Origin: Hydrogenophaga sp.
GTDB lineage: Bacteria > Pseudomonadota > Gammaproteobacteria > Burkholderiales > Burkholderiaceae_C
Assembly (NCBI RefSeq): GCF_014773545.1
Contig: NZ_SDDV01000002.1
Span: 186,001-250,000, forward strand
Direction of reading: 5' to 3'
DNA length: 64,000 nucleotides
In this document: one piece after another, positions 1 to 9,288 of the stretch
Layout of the letters: every line of letters starts with the position of its first letter
Numbering within the stretch: position 1 is the stretch's first letter
Notes under the pieces: model-generated
Told to the model about the DNA's origin: nothing
Seen by the model: only the letters and a program-made list of their open reading frames with translations
Databases searched by the model: none
Translations under genes and position numbers: made by a program

Positions 1-51
1 GGCGGCCAGCGTCGCGGCTCGTGCGTCGCCGTGGACGAACGAGGTCGATAA

Positions 52-852
52 ATGAAGCGCGGCATCGCGCCACCCGCCAGCAGTTCTGAGCCGACGCGGG
101 CGCGACCGACTTTCCCGGTGCGGCTGGCGCCCATGAGCAGTAACGCATCGGTCAAACAGCCCGCCAGCGCGCCCGCGCTGCGGTCAGCGCCGGTGGTGGC
201 CGTTGGCGCCGACGAAGGCCGCGCAGCGCGCATGGCGATGGTGGACAAACTCCAGGCCCAGGGCCTGAGCGACGCGGCGCTGATCGCGGCCTTGCAAAGC
301 GTGCCACGGCACCGCTTCGTCGATTCGGCGCTGGCCAACCAAGCCTACGAGGACACCAGTTTGCCGCTGGGTCTGGGGCAGACCATCTCCAAGCCGAATG
401 TGGTGGCGCGCATGCTGGCGCTGCTGTGCCAGGGCGGCAACCGACCGCTGGGTCGCGTGCTGGAGGTGGGCACCGGGTGCGGCTACCAGGCTGCGCTGTT
501 GAGTCATTTGGCGCAAGAGGTCTACAGCATCGAGCGGCTGCGCGCACTGCATGAGCGTGCGCGCCACAACCTGCGCGCATTGCGCCGGCCCAACTTGCAC
601 CTGCTGCTGGGCGACGGACTGCTGGGCTATGCGGCAGGTGCGCCTTACGCCGCCATCATCGTTGCCGCCGGCGGTCCTGAGCTGGCGCCGGCCTGGATCG
701 ACCAGTTGGCGCCGGGTGGTCGGCTGGTGGCGCCGCTGGAGGGTCAGGCGCAGCGCCAGCGGCTGGTGGTGATAGACAAAACCGCCAGCGGCGTGCGCCG
801 CACCGAACTCGAAGCGGTGCTGTTCGTTCCGATAAAATCGGGCGTCGAGTAA
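52..852 (+). CDS. pcm: Protein-L-isoaspartate O-methyltransferase
   Basis: ORF with SAM-binding motif VLEVGTGCGYQAALLS and SLPLGLGQTISKPNVVARML, typical of PCMT; followed by a NlpD-like gene. Exact start uncertain. Confidence 0.92.
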   Translation: MKRGIAPPASSSEPTRARPTFPVRLAPMSSNASVKQPASAPALRSAPVVAVGADEGRAARMAMVDKLQAQGLSDAALIAALQSVPRHRFVDSALANQAYEDTSLPLGLGQTISKPNVVARMLALLCQGGNRPLGRVLEVGTGCGYQAALLSHLAQEVYSIERLRALHERARHNLRALRRPNLHLLLGDGLLGYAAGAPYAAIIVAAGGPELAPAWIDQLAPGGRLVAPLEGQAQRQRLVVIDKTASGVRRTELEAVLFVPIKSGVE

Positions 853-930
853 GGCGCTGCGCGCTCCCTGCTGCTTCATAATCGGGGGCATATCGGCGCC
901 GTTCCTGGCCTTGAAACACACTGGGATTTT

Positions 931-1860
931 TTGATGCGTGTTGATTCGAACGTCTTGCCGCAACGCTTGAGCGCGGGTGTGCGCGTCGCCGCTGGACGCG
1001 GCCCCCTGGTCTTGCTGCTGCTCGGGGCTTTGCTGCTCACGGCGGGCTGCTCAACCCGGCGCGTGGCGGCGCCGGCTCCGGTGGAAGACCGATCGGCCCC
1101 GCGCCCGGCCGAGGCCCGGGCGCAGCCCGGGGCTGAGGCCAGAGCACTGCCTGGAGCGGAAAACGAGGGCCGACCCGGTTACTACACCGTGCGTCCAGGC
1201 GATACCCTGATTCGCATCGGGCTCGAGACCGGCCAGAGCTGGCGCGACCTGCAGGCCTGGAACAACCTGGGCAACCCGAATCTGATCGAAGTCGGCCAGG
1301 TGCTGCGCGTCGTGCCGCCGCTGGTGCCGGTGTTCGTGACCGCTGCTGCGCCACCTCCGGCTGGCGCTGCCAGCCCCAGCCCGGTGCTGCCGCCGGCTGC
1401 CACGCCGCGGCCCTTGGCCCAGACGGGCGCCCCGGCGCCGGCCACACCTGCCACACCCACAGCAGCCGCAGCAGCCACGCCTGCCGCGGCAGATGAAATC
1501 AACCTGATCTGGCCGGCGCAGGGCGAGGTGATCTCGGTTTTTGACGAGGTCAGGAACAAGGGCATTGCGATCGCCGGGCGCCTGGGTGAGCCGGTGTTGG
1601 CCGCCGCCGCCGGGCGGGTGGTGTACGCCGGGGCCGGACTGCGCGGCTACGGCAACCTGATCATCCTCAAGCACGACAACACCTTCTTGACCGCCTACGC
1701 GCACAACCAGGCGCTGCTGGTGCGCGAAGACCAGGTGGTGCGTCAGGGGCAGCGCATTGCTGAAATGGGCAGCAGCGACGCAGACCGGGTCAAGCTGCAT
1801 TTCGAGCTGCGCCGCCAGGGCCGACCGGTCGATCCGCTTGCTTTCCTGCCGCGGCGCTGA
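931..1860 (+). CDS. nlpD: NlpD-like lipoprotein, LysM + M23 peptidase domain
   Basis: Lipobox-like LLLTAGCS, LysM YYTVRPGDTLIRIGLETGQSWRDLQAWNNL, C-terminal M23 fold GRVVYAGAGLRGYGNLIILKH; adjacent to pcm. Confidence 0.9.
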   Translation: MMRVDSNVLPQRLSAGVRVAAGRGPLVLLLLGALLLTAGCSTRRVAAPAPVEDRSAPRPAEARAQPGAEARALPGAENEGRPGYYTVRPGDTLIRIGLETGQSWRDLQAWNNLGNPNLIEVGQVLRVVPPLVPVFVTAAAPPPAGAASPSPVLPPAATPRPLAQTGAPAPATPATPTAAAAATPAAADEINLIWPAQGEVISVFDEVRNKGIAIAGRLGEPVLAAAAGRVVYAGAGLRGYGNLIILKHDNTFLTAYAHNQALLVREDQVVRQGQRIAEMGSSDADRVKLHFELRRQGRPVDPLAFLPRR

Positions 1861-1922
1861 AGCCGCAGCACCCGCGAGCGAGCAGCGGCCCACGCGACAA
1901 GACTTGTCCAAGCACCGGCACC

Positions 1923-2705
1923 ATGGCTGCCGTCCTGGTTTTTGACCTCGAGTCGATCCCCGACATCGCCGGCCTGCGCGCCGTGCGCGGCGCGGCGCCC
2001 GAGTGTTCCGACGCCCAGGTCTATCAAGACTGGTTGAGCGAGCGCCAGGCCAAAGGCCAGAGTGACTTCATGCCGCTGCACCTGCAGCGCGTGCTGGTCA
2101 TCAGTTGCGCGTTTCGCAGCGCCGATGGCCTGCGCGTGCACTCCTTCGTCGACCGCGACGGCCGCAGTGAAGGCAAGGTGGTGCAGTCTTTCTTTCAGGC
2201 GGTGGAAAAACACACGCCGCAACTGGTGAGCTGGAACGGCAGCGGCTTTGACCTGCCGGTGCTGCACTACCGCGGCCTGCGCCACGGCGTGCAGGCCAGC
2301 ACCTACTGGGACATGGGCGAGGACAACCGCGACTTCAAGTGGAACAATTACATCGGCCGCTACCACACGCGCCATCTGGACTTGATGGACTTGCTGGCCT
2401 TGTACAGCCCGAAGAACAACGCCCCGCTCGACGCCCTGGCCAAGCTGTGCGGTTTTCCCGGCAAACTCGGCATGGACGGCGCGCAGGTCTTTGCCCAGTA
2501 TCAGGCCGGGCAGTTGGAGGACATTCGCCGCTACTGCGAGACCGACGTGATGAACACCTACTTGCTGTACTGCCGCTTTCAGCGCATGCGCGGCGGTTTG
2601 TCCGAGGCCGAGTACGCGCAGGAAATCGACCTGGTCAGATCCACCTTGGGTCAATGGGCAGCGGATGAAGCGCACTGGGATGAATACTTGCGCGCATGGG
2701 CCTGA
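1923..2705 (+). CDS. Predicted 3'-5' exonuclease, PolB-like family
   Basis: VLVFDLESIPD exonuclease motif and SWNGSGFDLPVLHYRG; YCETDVMNTYLLY third motif. Confidence 0.85.
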   Translation: MAAVLVFDLESIPDIAGLRAVRGAAPECSDAQVYQDWLSERQAKGQSDFMPLHLQRVLVISCAFRSADGLRVHSFVDRDGRSEGKVVQSFFQAVEKHTPQLVSWNGSGFDLPVLHYRGLRHGVQASTYWDMGEDNRDFKWNNYIGRYHTRHLDLMDLLALYSPKNNAPLDALAKLCGFPGKLGMDGAQVFAQYQAGQLEDIRRYCETDVMNTYLLYCRFQRMRGGLSEAEYAQEIDLVRSTLGQWAADEAHWDEYLRAWA

Positions 2706-2736
2706 ACCACGCGGGCCGGGCTGAGACAATCCGGAC

Positions 2737-4200
2737 ATGACCGCATCTTCATCGCACGAAAACAGCCTGCTCACCAGCGCTTGCGCCACGGCACCCGCCG
2801 ACAGCCTTTGCAGCCCTGTATCCAGTGACTGGCTGGTGGTGCAGTCGCTTGACATCGACGCCCAGGGCATTGCACGCCGACCCGACGGCAAGGTGGTGTT
2901 CATCGAAGGCGCGCTGCCGTCCGAGTGGGTCAGCGTGCAGGTGCAGCGCAAGAAGAACAACTGGGAAGCCGGCACCGTGAGCGCGATTCACCGCGCTTCG
3001 GCGCAGCGCGTACAGCCCGGCTGCGCGCACTTTGGCCTGCATGTCGGTGCCTGTGGCGGCTGCAAAATGCAGCACCTCGACGCCACTGCCCAGGTGGCGG
3101 TGAAACAGCGCGTGCTGGAAGACAATCTCTGGCACCTGGCCAAGGTCAAGGCCGAGACCGTGTTGCGACCGATCGAGGGGCCGGTCTGGGGCTACCGCTA
3201 CCGCGCACGCCTGTCGGTGCGTCACGTGCACAAGAAGGGCGAGGTGTTGATCGGTTTTCATGAGCGCAAGAGCCGCTACGTGGCCGATATACGGGCCTGC
3301 CCGGTACTGCCGCCGCAGGTCAGCGCGCTGTTGCTGCCCTTGCGCGCCCTCGTGCACAGCATGGACGCGCGCGCCACCTGTCCGCAGATCGAACTCGCTT
3401 GCGGTGACGCGCTCATTGCCTTGGTGCTGCGCCATCTCGAACCCTTGTCTGACGACGATCTGGCCCGTTTGCGCGCTTTCGCCGTTCAACACGAGGTGCA
3501 GTGGTGGTTGCAGGCGCAGGGGCCGCAGACGGTCAGACTGCTTGATCAGGGCGGCGCTTCATTGTCCTACACGCTGCCGGAGTTCGGCATCCAGATGCCG
3601 TTTCGACCGACCGACTTCACCCAGGTCAACCCCTACATCAACCGCGTGCTGGTCGCGCGTGCGCTGCGCCTGCTGGGCGCGCAAAAAACCGAGCGCGTGA
3701 TCGACTGGTTTTGCGGCTTGGGCAATTTCACCCTGCCGCTGGCCACCCAGGCCGGCGCGGTGCTGGGCATCGAGGGCAGCGAAGCGCTGGTGGCGCGTGC
3801 GCGCGAGAACTACAGCCTGAATCAGACCGTACGGCCTGATCCCTTGTGTGGCACGCAGTTCGCTGCGCGCAACCTGTTCGACATCACAGCGGCTCAGTTG
3901 CGCGCCGACGGTGTGGCGCACAAATGGTTGGTCGATCCGCCGCGCGAAGGCGCGTTTGCACTCGTCAAAGCGCTGGCCGAGTTGCACCAGCAGCCTGAAC
4001 TGCGCGGCGACTGGCAAGCGCCGCAGCGCATTGTTTACGTCAGTTGCAACCCGGCCACGCTGGCGCGCGACGCCGGCTTGCTGGTGCACCAGGCCGGCTA
4101 CAACTGCGTTGGCGCCGGGGTGGTGAACATGTTTGCCCACACCGCCCACGTCGAGAGCCTGGCGGTGTTCGAGCGCAGCGCCGCAACAGCACCAAGCTGA
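2737..4200 (+). CDS. rlmD: 23S rRNA (uracil(1939)-C(5))-methyltransferase
   Basis: TRAM-like N-terminus, Fe-S cysteines [43 protein letters not shown]. Confidence 0.93.
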   Translation: MTASSSHENSLLTSACATAPADSLCSPVSSDWLVVQSLDIDAQGIARRPDGKVVFIEGALPSEWVSVQVQRKKNNWEAGTVSAIHRASAQRVQPGCAHFGLHVGACGGCKMQHLDATAQVAVKQRVLEDNLWHLAKVKAETVLRPIEGPVWGYRYRARLSVRHVHKKGEVLIGFHERKSRYVADIRACPVLPPQVSALLLPLRALVHSMDARATCPQIELACGDALIALVLRHLEPLSDDDLARLRAFAVQHEVQWWLQAQGPQTVRLLDQGGASLSYTLPEFGIQMPFRPTDFTQVNPYINRVLVARALRLLGAQKTERVIDWFCGLGNFTLPLATQAGAVLGIEGSEALVARARENYSLNQTVRPDPLCGTQFAARNLFDITAAQLRADGVAHKWLVDPPREGAFALVKALAELHQQPELRGDWQAPQRIVYVSCNPATLARDAGLLVHQAGYNCVGAGVVNMFAHTAHVESLAVFERSAATAPS

Positions 4201-4222
4201 ATCTGTTTGCGCAGGCGCCGAT

Positions 4223-4573
4223 TCAGGAGCGGCGACCCGCAGCGCCTTCGGGAGGCGTTTGGGTCTCATCGACCCCGTTTGGCACGCTCGCAGCCGGTGT
4301 GGGCTTGCCGGGCATGCCGACGACTTCGTTTTCGCGCATGTACTGATCCATTTCCCTCCAGCCGGCGAACACGGCTGCTCGGCTGGCCCTGGGGTTGCCA
4401 TTGAAGCAGTCTTCGATGCTGCGCACCGCGTGGCGGCAGGCACCACCAATGGCACGTGCTTCGGCTTCGCGCTGGGCCTTGATCTGGGTGGCGGTTTCAA
4501 TGCCCAGTGCGTCGCAGCCGACCAGCAGGCTGGTGGCGCCGAGCAGACAAAGGGTGAAAACGATGCGTCGCAT
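4223..4573 (-). CDS. Small hypothetical lipoprotein
   Basis: MRRIVFTLCLLGATSLLVGCDALG: clear signal peptide plus lipobox LVGC; start taken at the internal ATG of the longer ORF. Confidence 0.7.
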   Translation of the reverse strand: MRRIVFTLCLLGATSLLVGCDALGIETATQIKAQREAEARAIGGACRHAVRSIEDCFNGNPRASRAAVFAGWREMDQYMRENEVVGMPGKPTPAASVPNGVDETQTPPEGAAGRRS

Positions 4574-4670
4574 GGTGGTGGCCGGTGGCTTGCATCGTAC
4601 TTCGGCTATTTTGGCTGCGACTTGAAGCGACGGTCTACAGACCGTCTGTGCGGCCTGGTTTGAGCTGCAT

Positions 4671-4697
4671 AAAAAAAGGGTCCGAAGACCCTTTTTT
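4671..4697 (-). terminator. Rho-independent terminator downstream of the Bax inhibitor-1 family gene
   Basis: AAAAAAAGGGTCcgaaGACCCTTTTTT hairpin with A/T tracts on both sides (can work in both directions). Confidence 0.8.
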
Positions 4698-4716
4698 GAG
4701 CGGCCGTCAAGCGGCT

Positions 4717-5409
4717 TCAGTCGTCGCCGCTCATCAGGCCGAGCATGATCAGCAGGCCCTGGAAGATGTTGAACACGCTCAGGTACAAGCCCAGCGTGGC
4801 GCTGATGTAGTTGGTCTCGCCGCCGTCGACGATGCGCTTGAGGTCGTACAGCAGGTACAGGCTGAACACCAGAATGGCCAGGGTGGCAATGGCAGCCATG
4901 GCGGCCGTGCTGCCGACAAACACGTTGATGATGGCGCCAGCCATGATAGCCAGCGCACCGACGAACAGCCACTTGCCCAGGCCGGAGAGGTCGCGTTTGA
5001 TGACGGTCGACAGGTTGGCCATGATGAGGAAGACGCCCGCAGTGCCGCCAAAGGCCGTCATGACCAGGCTGGCGCCGTTGCTCAGGCCCAGCACGGCGCC
5101 CAGCAGGCGCGAGAGCATCAGCCCCATGAAGAAGGTAAAGGCCAGCAGCACCGGAACGCCCATGGCCGAATTCTTGGTGCGCTCGATGGCGTAAATGAAG
5201 GCAAAGGCGCCGCCGAGGAAAACCATCAGGCCCAGGCCGCCGCTCAGGCTGGCGGTGATGCCGGTCTGCACGCCGATCCAGGCGCCCAGCACGGTGGGCA
5301 GCATAGACAGCGCCAGCAGCCAGTAGGTGTTGCGCAGCACGGCGTTGCGCCGCGCACCGTAGGCAACGGCGTTGCCGAAGTGATTGCTCGATTGCAGGGG
5401 GTTGTTCAT
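4717..5409 (-). CDS. Bax inhibitor-1/YccA family membrane protein
   Basis: Multi-TM protein with LLYDLKRIVDGGETNYISATLGLYLSVFNIFQGLLIMLG, typical BI-1/YccA C-terminus; start at MNNPLQSSN. Confidence 0.92.
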   Translation of the reverse strand: MNNPLQSSNHFGNAVAYGARRNAVLRNTYWLLALSMLPTVLGAWIGVQTGITASLSGGLGLMVFLGGAFAFIYAIERTKNSAMGVPVLLAFTFFMGLMLSRLLGAVLGLSNGASLVMTAFGGTAGVFLIMANLSTVIKRDLSGLGKWLFVGALAIMAGAIINVFVGSTAAMAAIATLAILVFSLYLLYDLKRIVDGGETNYISATLGLYLSVFNIFQGLLIMLGLMSGDD

Positions 5410-5486
5410 GGCCAAGGCTTCCTTCAATGCGGTTACGGACGGACGAGCGAATGCCTGCTAGGATACCCCAATTCGGGGAAAAGTTC

Positions 5487-5894
5487 ATGAAAACCAAATC
5501 CGTTCTCGAACTCGCCGACGTCAAATTGATCGCTGCGGCGGCCGAAGCCGAGGCTTTGAAAAACCGTTGGGCAGTCACGGTGGCCATTGTCGACGACGGC
5601 GGCCACCTGTTGTTTTTACAACGGATCGACGGTGCGCCGCCGATCTCTGCGCACCTGGCGGGCGCCAAGGCGCAGACGGCGGCCCTGGGCCGGCGCGACA
5701 GCAAGATTTACGAAGACGTGATCAATCAGGGTCGCATCTCGTTTCTGAGTGCGCCCGTGCTGGCCGGTATGCTCGAAGGCGGTGTGCCCATTTTGAAAGA
5801 CGGGCAATGCCTGGGCGCCGTCGGCGTCAGCGGTGTCAAGTCGAACGAAGACGCGCAGGTCGCGCGCGCTGGCATTGCGGCACTCGGCACTTGA
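5487..5894 (+). CDS. GlcG/HbpS family heme-binding protein
   Basis: AIVDDGGHLLFLQRIDGAPPISAHLAGAKAQTAA and GGVPILKDGQCLGAVGVSG, characteristic of the family. Confidence 0.85.
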   Translation: MKTKSVLELADVKLIAAAAEAEALKNRWAVTVAIVDDGGHLLFLQRIDGAPPISAHLAGAKAQTAALGRRDSKIYEDVINQGRISFLSAPVLAGMLEGGVPILKDGQCLGAVGVSGVKSNEDAQVARAGIAALGT

Positions 5895-5995
5895 GAAAAA
5901 AAGCCTGGCTAATGAAAGCCGCGACGAGCGGACTGTCCTGGCTGGCCAAAAACGCTGCCTTGGCGGCAGCGCCCCACGAAGAATGCCGGGTGTAC

Positions 5996-6193
5996 TTACT
6001 TGGTCAGGATGAGCTTGCCTGCGCGTGTGCATTGCAGTAGGTAGACGCCGCCGTTGTGTTCGATGGCAAGCGTTTTCTGGCCGCACAACAAGACCTGACT
6101 CGACACCATGGGTACGGCGCTGTGCGGCTGCGGCTGGGCTTGAAACGGGTGGCGCTGCTCGTTCGGCAGCGGCAAGGGCGGGCTGGTCGTCAT
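5996..6193 (-). CDS. hemP: Hemin uptake protein HemP
   Basis: 65 aa; ...VSSQVLLCGQKTLAIEHNGGVYLLQCTRAGKLILTK matches the HemP signature; last gene of the tonB-exbBD cluster. Confidence 0.88.
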   Translation of the reverse strand: MTTSPPLPLPNEQRHPFQAQPQPHSAVPMVSSQVLLCGQKTLAIEHNGGVYLLQCTRAGKLILTK

Positions 6194-6202
6194 GCGGGGC
6201 TT

Positions 6203-6640
6203 TCAGTGTGCGGCTGCGCGCTCGGTCATGAGGGGGATGGGTTCGGTCACAAAGCCGATTTGGCGCAGCCCGGCGCGCTGGGCTGCGGCCAGCGCCTGCG
6301 CCACGCGCTCGTAGCGCACGGCGCGGTCGGCCCGAATCTGCAGCTCGGGCGGCGGCTGCTGCGCTGCCGCCGCACCCAGGCGGGTGGCAAAGTCGGCATC
6401 CGAGACCGACTCATCGTTCCAGAAGTACGCGCCGTTTTCGTCGATCGACAGACGGATGGCTGAGGGCTGCTGCTGCAGTGCCTGCACGCTGGCGCGCGGC
6501 AGCTCCAGGCTGACCGCATGGTTGAGCACCGGCACGGTGACGATGAAGACGATCAGCAGCACCAGCATCACGTCGATGAACGGGATCATGTTGATCTCGC
6601 TGAGCATGTGCTCGTTGTCGTCCTGGGTTTCGAGCGCCAT
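6203..6640 (-). CDS. exbD: Biopolymer transporter ExbD
   Basis: NMIPFIDVMLVLLIVFIVTVP TM segment with conserved Asp; follows exbB. Confidence 0.92.
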   Translation of the reverse strand: MALETQDDNEHMLSEINMIPFIDVMLVLLIVFIVTVPVLNHAVSLELPRASVQALQQQPSAIRLSIDENGAYFWNDESVSDADFATRLGAAAAQQPPPELQIRADRAVRYERVAQALAAAQRAGLRQIGFVTEPIPLMTERAAAH

Positions 6641-6643
6641 GTC

Positions 6644-7384
6644 TTAGCCCCGTTTCATGAGCCGGACCTTGCCGTTGCCAGCCGCCGAAACCCGCGCGCC
6701 GGTCACGAAGTAGGCGTGCAGGTCGTGCGCAAAGCGGTTGAGCTGATGGTGGATGGTCTTGTTGCCGCGCACCAGTGTGTTGTAGCCCAGCACGGCCGGT
6801 ATCGCCACCAGCAGGCCGAGCGCGGTCATGATCAGCGCTTCGCCGATCGGGCCGGCCACTTGGCCAATGCTGGCCTGACCCGCTGCGCCAATGCCGAGCA
6901 GCGCGTGATAAATGCCCCAGACGGTACCGAACAGGCCGACGAACGGCGCGGTCGATGCCACCGAGGCCAGCACCGGCAGGCCGCTTTGTGCGCGCACCAG
7001 AAAGTCATCGACGCTCTTGCGCAGACTGCGCTCGACCCAGTCGCTCAGGTCCAGGCTGTCGTGCAACTGACGCTCGAACGTTTGCTGGCTGGCGTGCGCA
7101 TCGGTTCGTTGCAGGTGGCTTGCCGCCTCCAGGCCTTGCAGCGCCAGGACGTGAAACGGGTTGCCGGCGGCGCTGCCCAGCCGATGCAGACCGGCGCTGA
7201 AGTCGGCGCTGTGCCAAAAGCCTTCCACGCGCCGCGCCTGCTGGCGCTGCGTGCGCTGATCGAGCGCCTTGATTGCGATGATGCACCACGTGGCCAGCGA
7301 CATCGCCAGCAGCACCAGTGCGGTGGATCGGATCACCCAGTCGCCGTAAATCCAGACCTGGGCCAAACCAAACGGGGATTCCAT
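6644..7384 (-). CDS. exbB: MotA/TolQ/ExbB proton channel family protein
   Basis: STAPFVGLFGTVWGIYHALLGIG...GEALIMTALGLLVAIPAVLGYN. Confidence 0.93.
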   Translation of the reverse strand: MESPFGLAQVWIYGDWVIRSTALVLLAMSLATWCIIAIKALDQRTQRQQARRVEGFWHSADFSAGLHRLGSAAGNPFHVLALQGLEAASHLQRTDAHASQQTFERQLHDSLDLSDWVERSLRKSVDDFLVRAQSGLPVLASVASTAPFVGLFGTVWGIYHALLGIGAAGQASIGQVAGPIGEALIMTALGLLVAIPAVLGYNTLVRGNKTIHHQLNRFAHDLHAYFVTGARVSAAGNGKVRLMKRG

Positions 7385-7411
7385 GTGTGCAGTCTTTCGC
7401 GGTGCGAGGGT

Positions 7412-8158
7412 TTATTCGAGAACAAAGCGGATCGGCACCACGACCCACATGGTTTCGGGAACGCCGGCGCGCTGACCTGGCCGAAAGCGCCAGGTCAGCA
7501 CGGTTTTCAGCGCGCTCTGGTCGAGCCGTGCATGGCCGCTGGAGCGGTAAATTTCGGCCCGTGCAGCCGTGCCATCAGTCTGCACCAGCGCGCGCACCAG
7601 CACCCGGCCTTGCTCGCCGAGTCGGCGCGACAGCGCCGGGTAGGGCGGAATGGGGTTGTCGAAATCGTCCGCGCTGCCCGACGGCAGTTCGATTGCTGCC
7701 GCTGCCGCAGCGGTTGCGCTGGCGATTGCGGCGCCCGCGCTGCTGCCCGCAAGCTCAACACGTGCAGGTTGCGCTGCGTCATTCGCTGCGCTGGCGGTTG
7801 CGGCGATGTGGGCGCTTGCCCCTGGCAGCGCCAGCGGGGGCGCCGCTGGATTCGGGTGCGGGACGGTGGCGGGCGTCGGCGCCATGGTCGGCGTCGGCAG
7901 CGTCGGCTGGGCAGAAGCGCGCGTTTGCGGCTGAGCCTGATTGGATGCCTGGGTTGTCGGGCTGGGCCGGGCTTGGGTCACGGGCACAGGCGGCGCGACC
8001 GGCGCCGCGGGTGGCGCCAGGGGCTCGGTCAGCAGACGCGCCGGCAGCACGACGACGGGCCCGGCCGTGCGCAGCAGGCCGCTGTCAAGCGCCCACAGGG
8101 CAAGCGCGTGCAAGCCGAGCACGGCAGTGACGACGGGCAGGTGGCGGTTCATGCGCAA
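7412..8158 (-). CDS. tonB: TonB energy transducer
   Basis: N-terminal TM, Pro/Ala-rich spacer, C-terminal YPALSRRLGEQGRVLVRALVQTDGTAARAEIYRSSGHARLDQSALKTVLTWRFRPG. Confidence 0.92.
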   Translation of the reverse strand: MRMNRHLPVVTAVLGLHALALWALDSGLLRTAGPVVVLPARLLTEPLAPPAAPVAPPVPVTQARPSPTTQASNQAQPQTRASAQPTLPTPTMAPTPATVPHPNPAAPPLALPGASAHIAATASAANDAAQPARVELAGSSAGAAIASATAAAAAAIELPSGSADDFDNPIPPYPALSRRLGEQGRVLVRALVQTDGTAARAEIYRSSGHARLDQSALKTVLTWRFRPGQRAGVPETMWVVVPIRFVLE

Positions 8159-8182
8159 AGGAGGTTCAAAGCCTGCATGCGA

Positions 8183-8386
8183 TCAGAAGCAGCAAGGGCG
8201 CAGTGGGCCGGGTTTGCATTGTGCAGGCGAAGATCGAGATGTCGCGTCTGGGCGCTTGAGTTGCTGGCGCCGTGCGGCTGCAGGGGTCGGCTGGCCGCTG
8301 CCTGGCCGCTGGAGCGCCCACCAGAGCGCTGCCAGCACCAGCCACAGGCTGCCGAACAAGATCAAGAGGCTGTAGAGCAAGCTCAT
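8183..8386 (-). CDS. Small hypothetical membrane protein upstream of tonB
   Basis: 67 aa, N-terminal TM helix MSLLYSLLILFGSLWLVLAALWWALQ; between the Fur-like site and tonB on the same strand. Confidence 0.5.
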   Translation of the reverse strand: MSLLYSLLILFGSLWLVLAALWWALQRPGSGQPTPAAARRQQLKRPDATSRSSPAQCKPGPLRPCCF

Positions 8387-8424
8387 GAGGTATCAGGATG
8401 CGGGGTGGAAGCCAGATTTTAAAT

Positions 8425-8443
8425 GATAATGAGTCCCATTTGC
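8425..8443. promoter_or_regulatory. Candidate Fur box
   Basis: GATAATGAGTCCCATTTGC, 13/19 to GATAATGATAATCATTATC by eye, about 40 nt upstream of the first gene of the tonB-exbB-exbD-hemP cluster. Confidence 0.6.
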
Positions 8444-8537
8444 AAAATTTTTCGTATCAAAAGTCTGCCGCGGGGCCGGCGTGCTGCATTGCGGCAAAAG
8501 CTATCTCAGCGATAGAGACTATCGTAAAAAAATTTAA

Positions 8538-8552
8538 ATAGTTCTCAGCTAT
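8538..8552. promoter_or_regulatory. Candidate OxyR half-site upstream of ahpC
   Basis: ATAGTTCTCAGCTAT fits ATAGnTnnnAnCTAT exactly, 70 nt before the ahpC start; other ATAG/CTAT half motifs at 8501-8522. Confidence 0.5.
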
Positions 8553-8621
8553 GATCGACGTCGTTGCAACACCTCTGTGCTGCAACGGCCACCGAAATCC
8601 ATTTCTTTGCAAGGCAACACC

Positions 8622-9197
8622 ATGTCTCTGATCAACACCCCGGTCCAGCCGTTCAAAACCACCGCCTTCGTCAATCGCAGCGGCAAAGGCGAGTTCATTC
8701 AGCTCAGCGAGCAGTCGCTCAAGGGCAAATGGTCGGTTCTGATCTTCATGCCGGCCGCTTTCACTTTCAACTGCCCCACCGAGATCGAAGACGCAGCCGA
8801 CTACTACACCGAGTTTCAGAAGGCCGGTACCGAGGTGTACATCGTCACCACCGACACCCATTTTTCACACAAAGTCTGGCATGAAACCAGCCCGGCCGTG
8901 GGCAAGGCCAAGTTCCCGCTGGTGGGCGACCCAACGCACCAACTGACCCGGGCGTTCGGTGTGCACATCGAAGAAGAAGGCCTGGCCCTGCGCGGTACTT
9001 TCGTGGTGAACCCGGACGGCATCATCAAAACCATGGAAGTGCACTCCAACGAGATTGCGCGTGACGTGCAGGAGACGCTGCGCAAGCTCAAGGCGGCCCA
9101 GTACACCGCCGCCCACCCGGGCCAAGTCTGTCCGGCCAAGTGGAACGAAGGCGACGCGACGCTGGTGCCCTCGCTGGACTTGGTGGGCAAGATCTAA
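8622..9197 (+). CDS. ahpC: Alkyl hydroperoxide reductase subunit C (peroxiredoxin)
   Basis: [19 protein letters not shown] peroxidatic Cys, [10 protein letters not shown] resolving Cys; start [11 protein letters not shown]. Confidence 0.97.
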   Translation: MSLINTPVQPFKTTAFVNRSGKGEFIQLSEQSLKGKWSVLIFMPAAFTFNCPTEIEDAADYYTEFQKAGTEVYIVTTDTHFSHKVWHETSPAVGKAKFPLVGDPTHQLTRAFGVHIEEEGLALRGTFVVNPDGIIKTMEVHSNEIARDVQETLRKLKAAQYTAAHPGQVCPAKWNEGDATLVPSLDLVGKI

Positions 9198-9288
9198 GCC
9201 CGCCCGACGCACCAACGCCCGGCGCCGTGCGTTGGTGCGCCAGCAGCGGCATGGCCCGCACGTATCTTTTTCAAGGCAGGAGTTCAGC

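Noticed and set aside
1-55. Possible C-terminal tail of a surE gene
   Set aside because: surE often precedes pcm-nlpD, but the few codons present are not diagnostic.
1321-1500. Ala/Pro-rich low-complexity stretch in nlpD
   Set aside because: Typical linker between LysM and M23 domains.
4629-4646. GACGGTCTACAGACCGTC palindrome near the lipoprotein gene
   Set aside because: Perfect but short, with a 2-nt loop and no T tract; likely nothing more than a small operator-like or chance palindrome.
6518-8422. 634-aa plus-strand ORF opposite exbD-exbB-tonB
   Set aside because: Antisense shadow ORF from high GC content; the minus strand encodes recognisable proteins.
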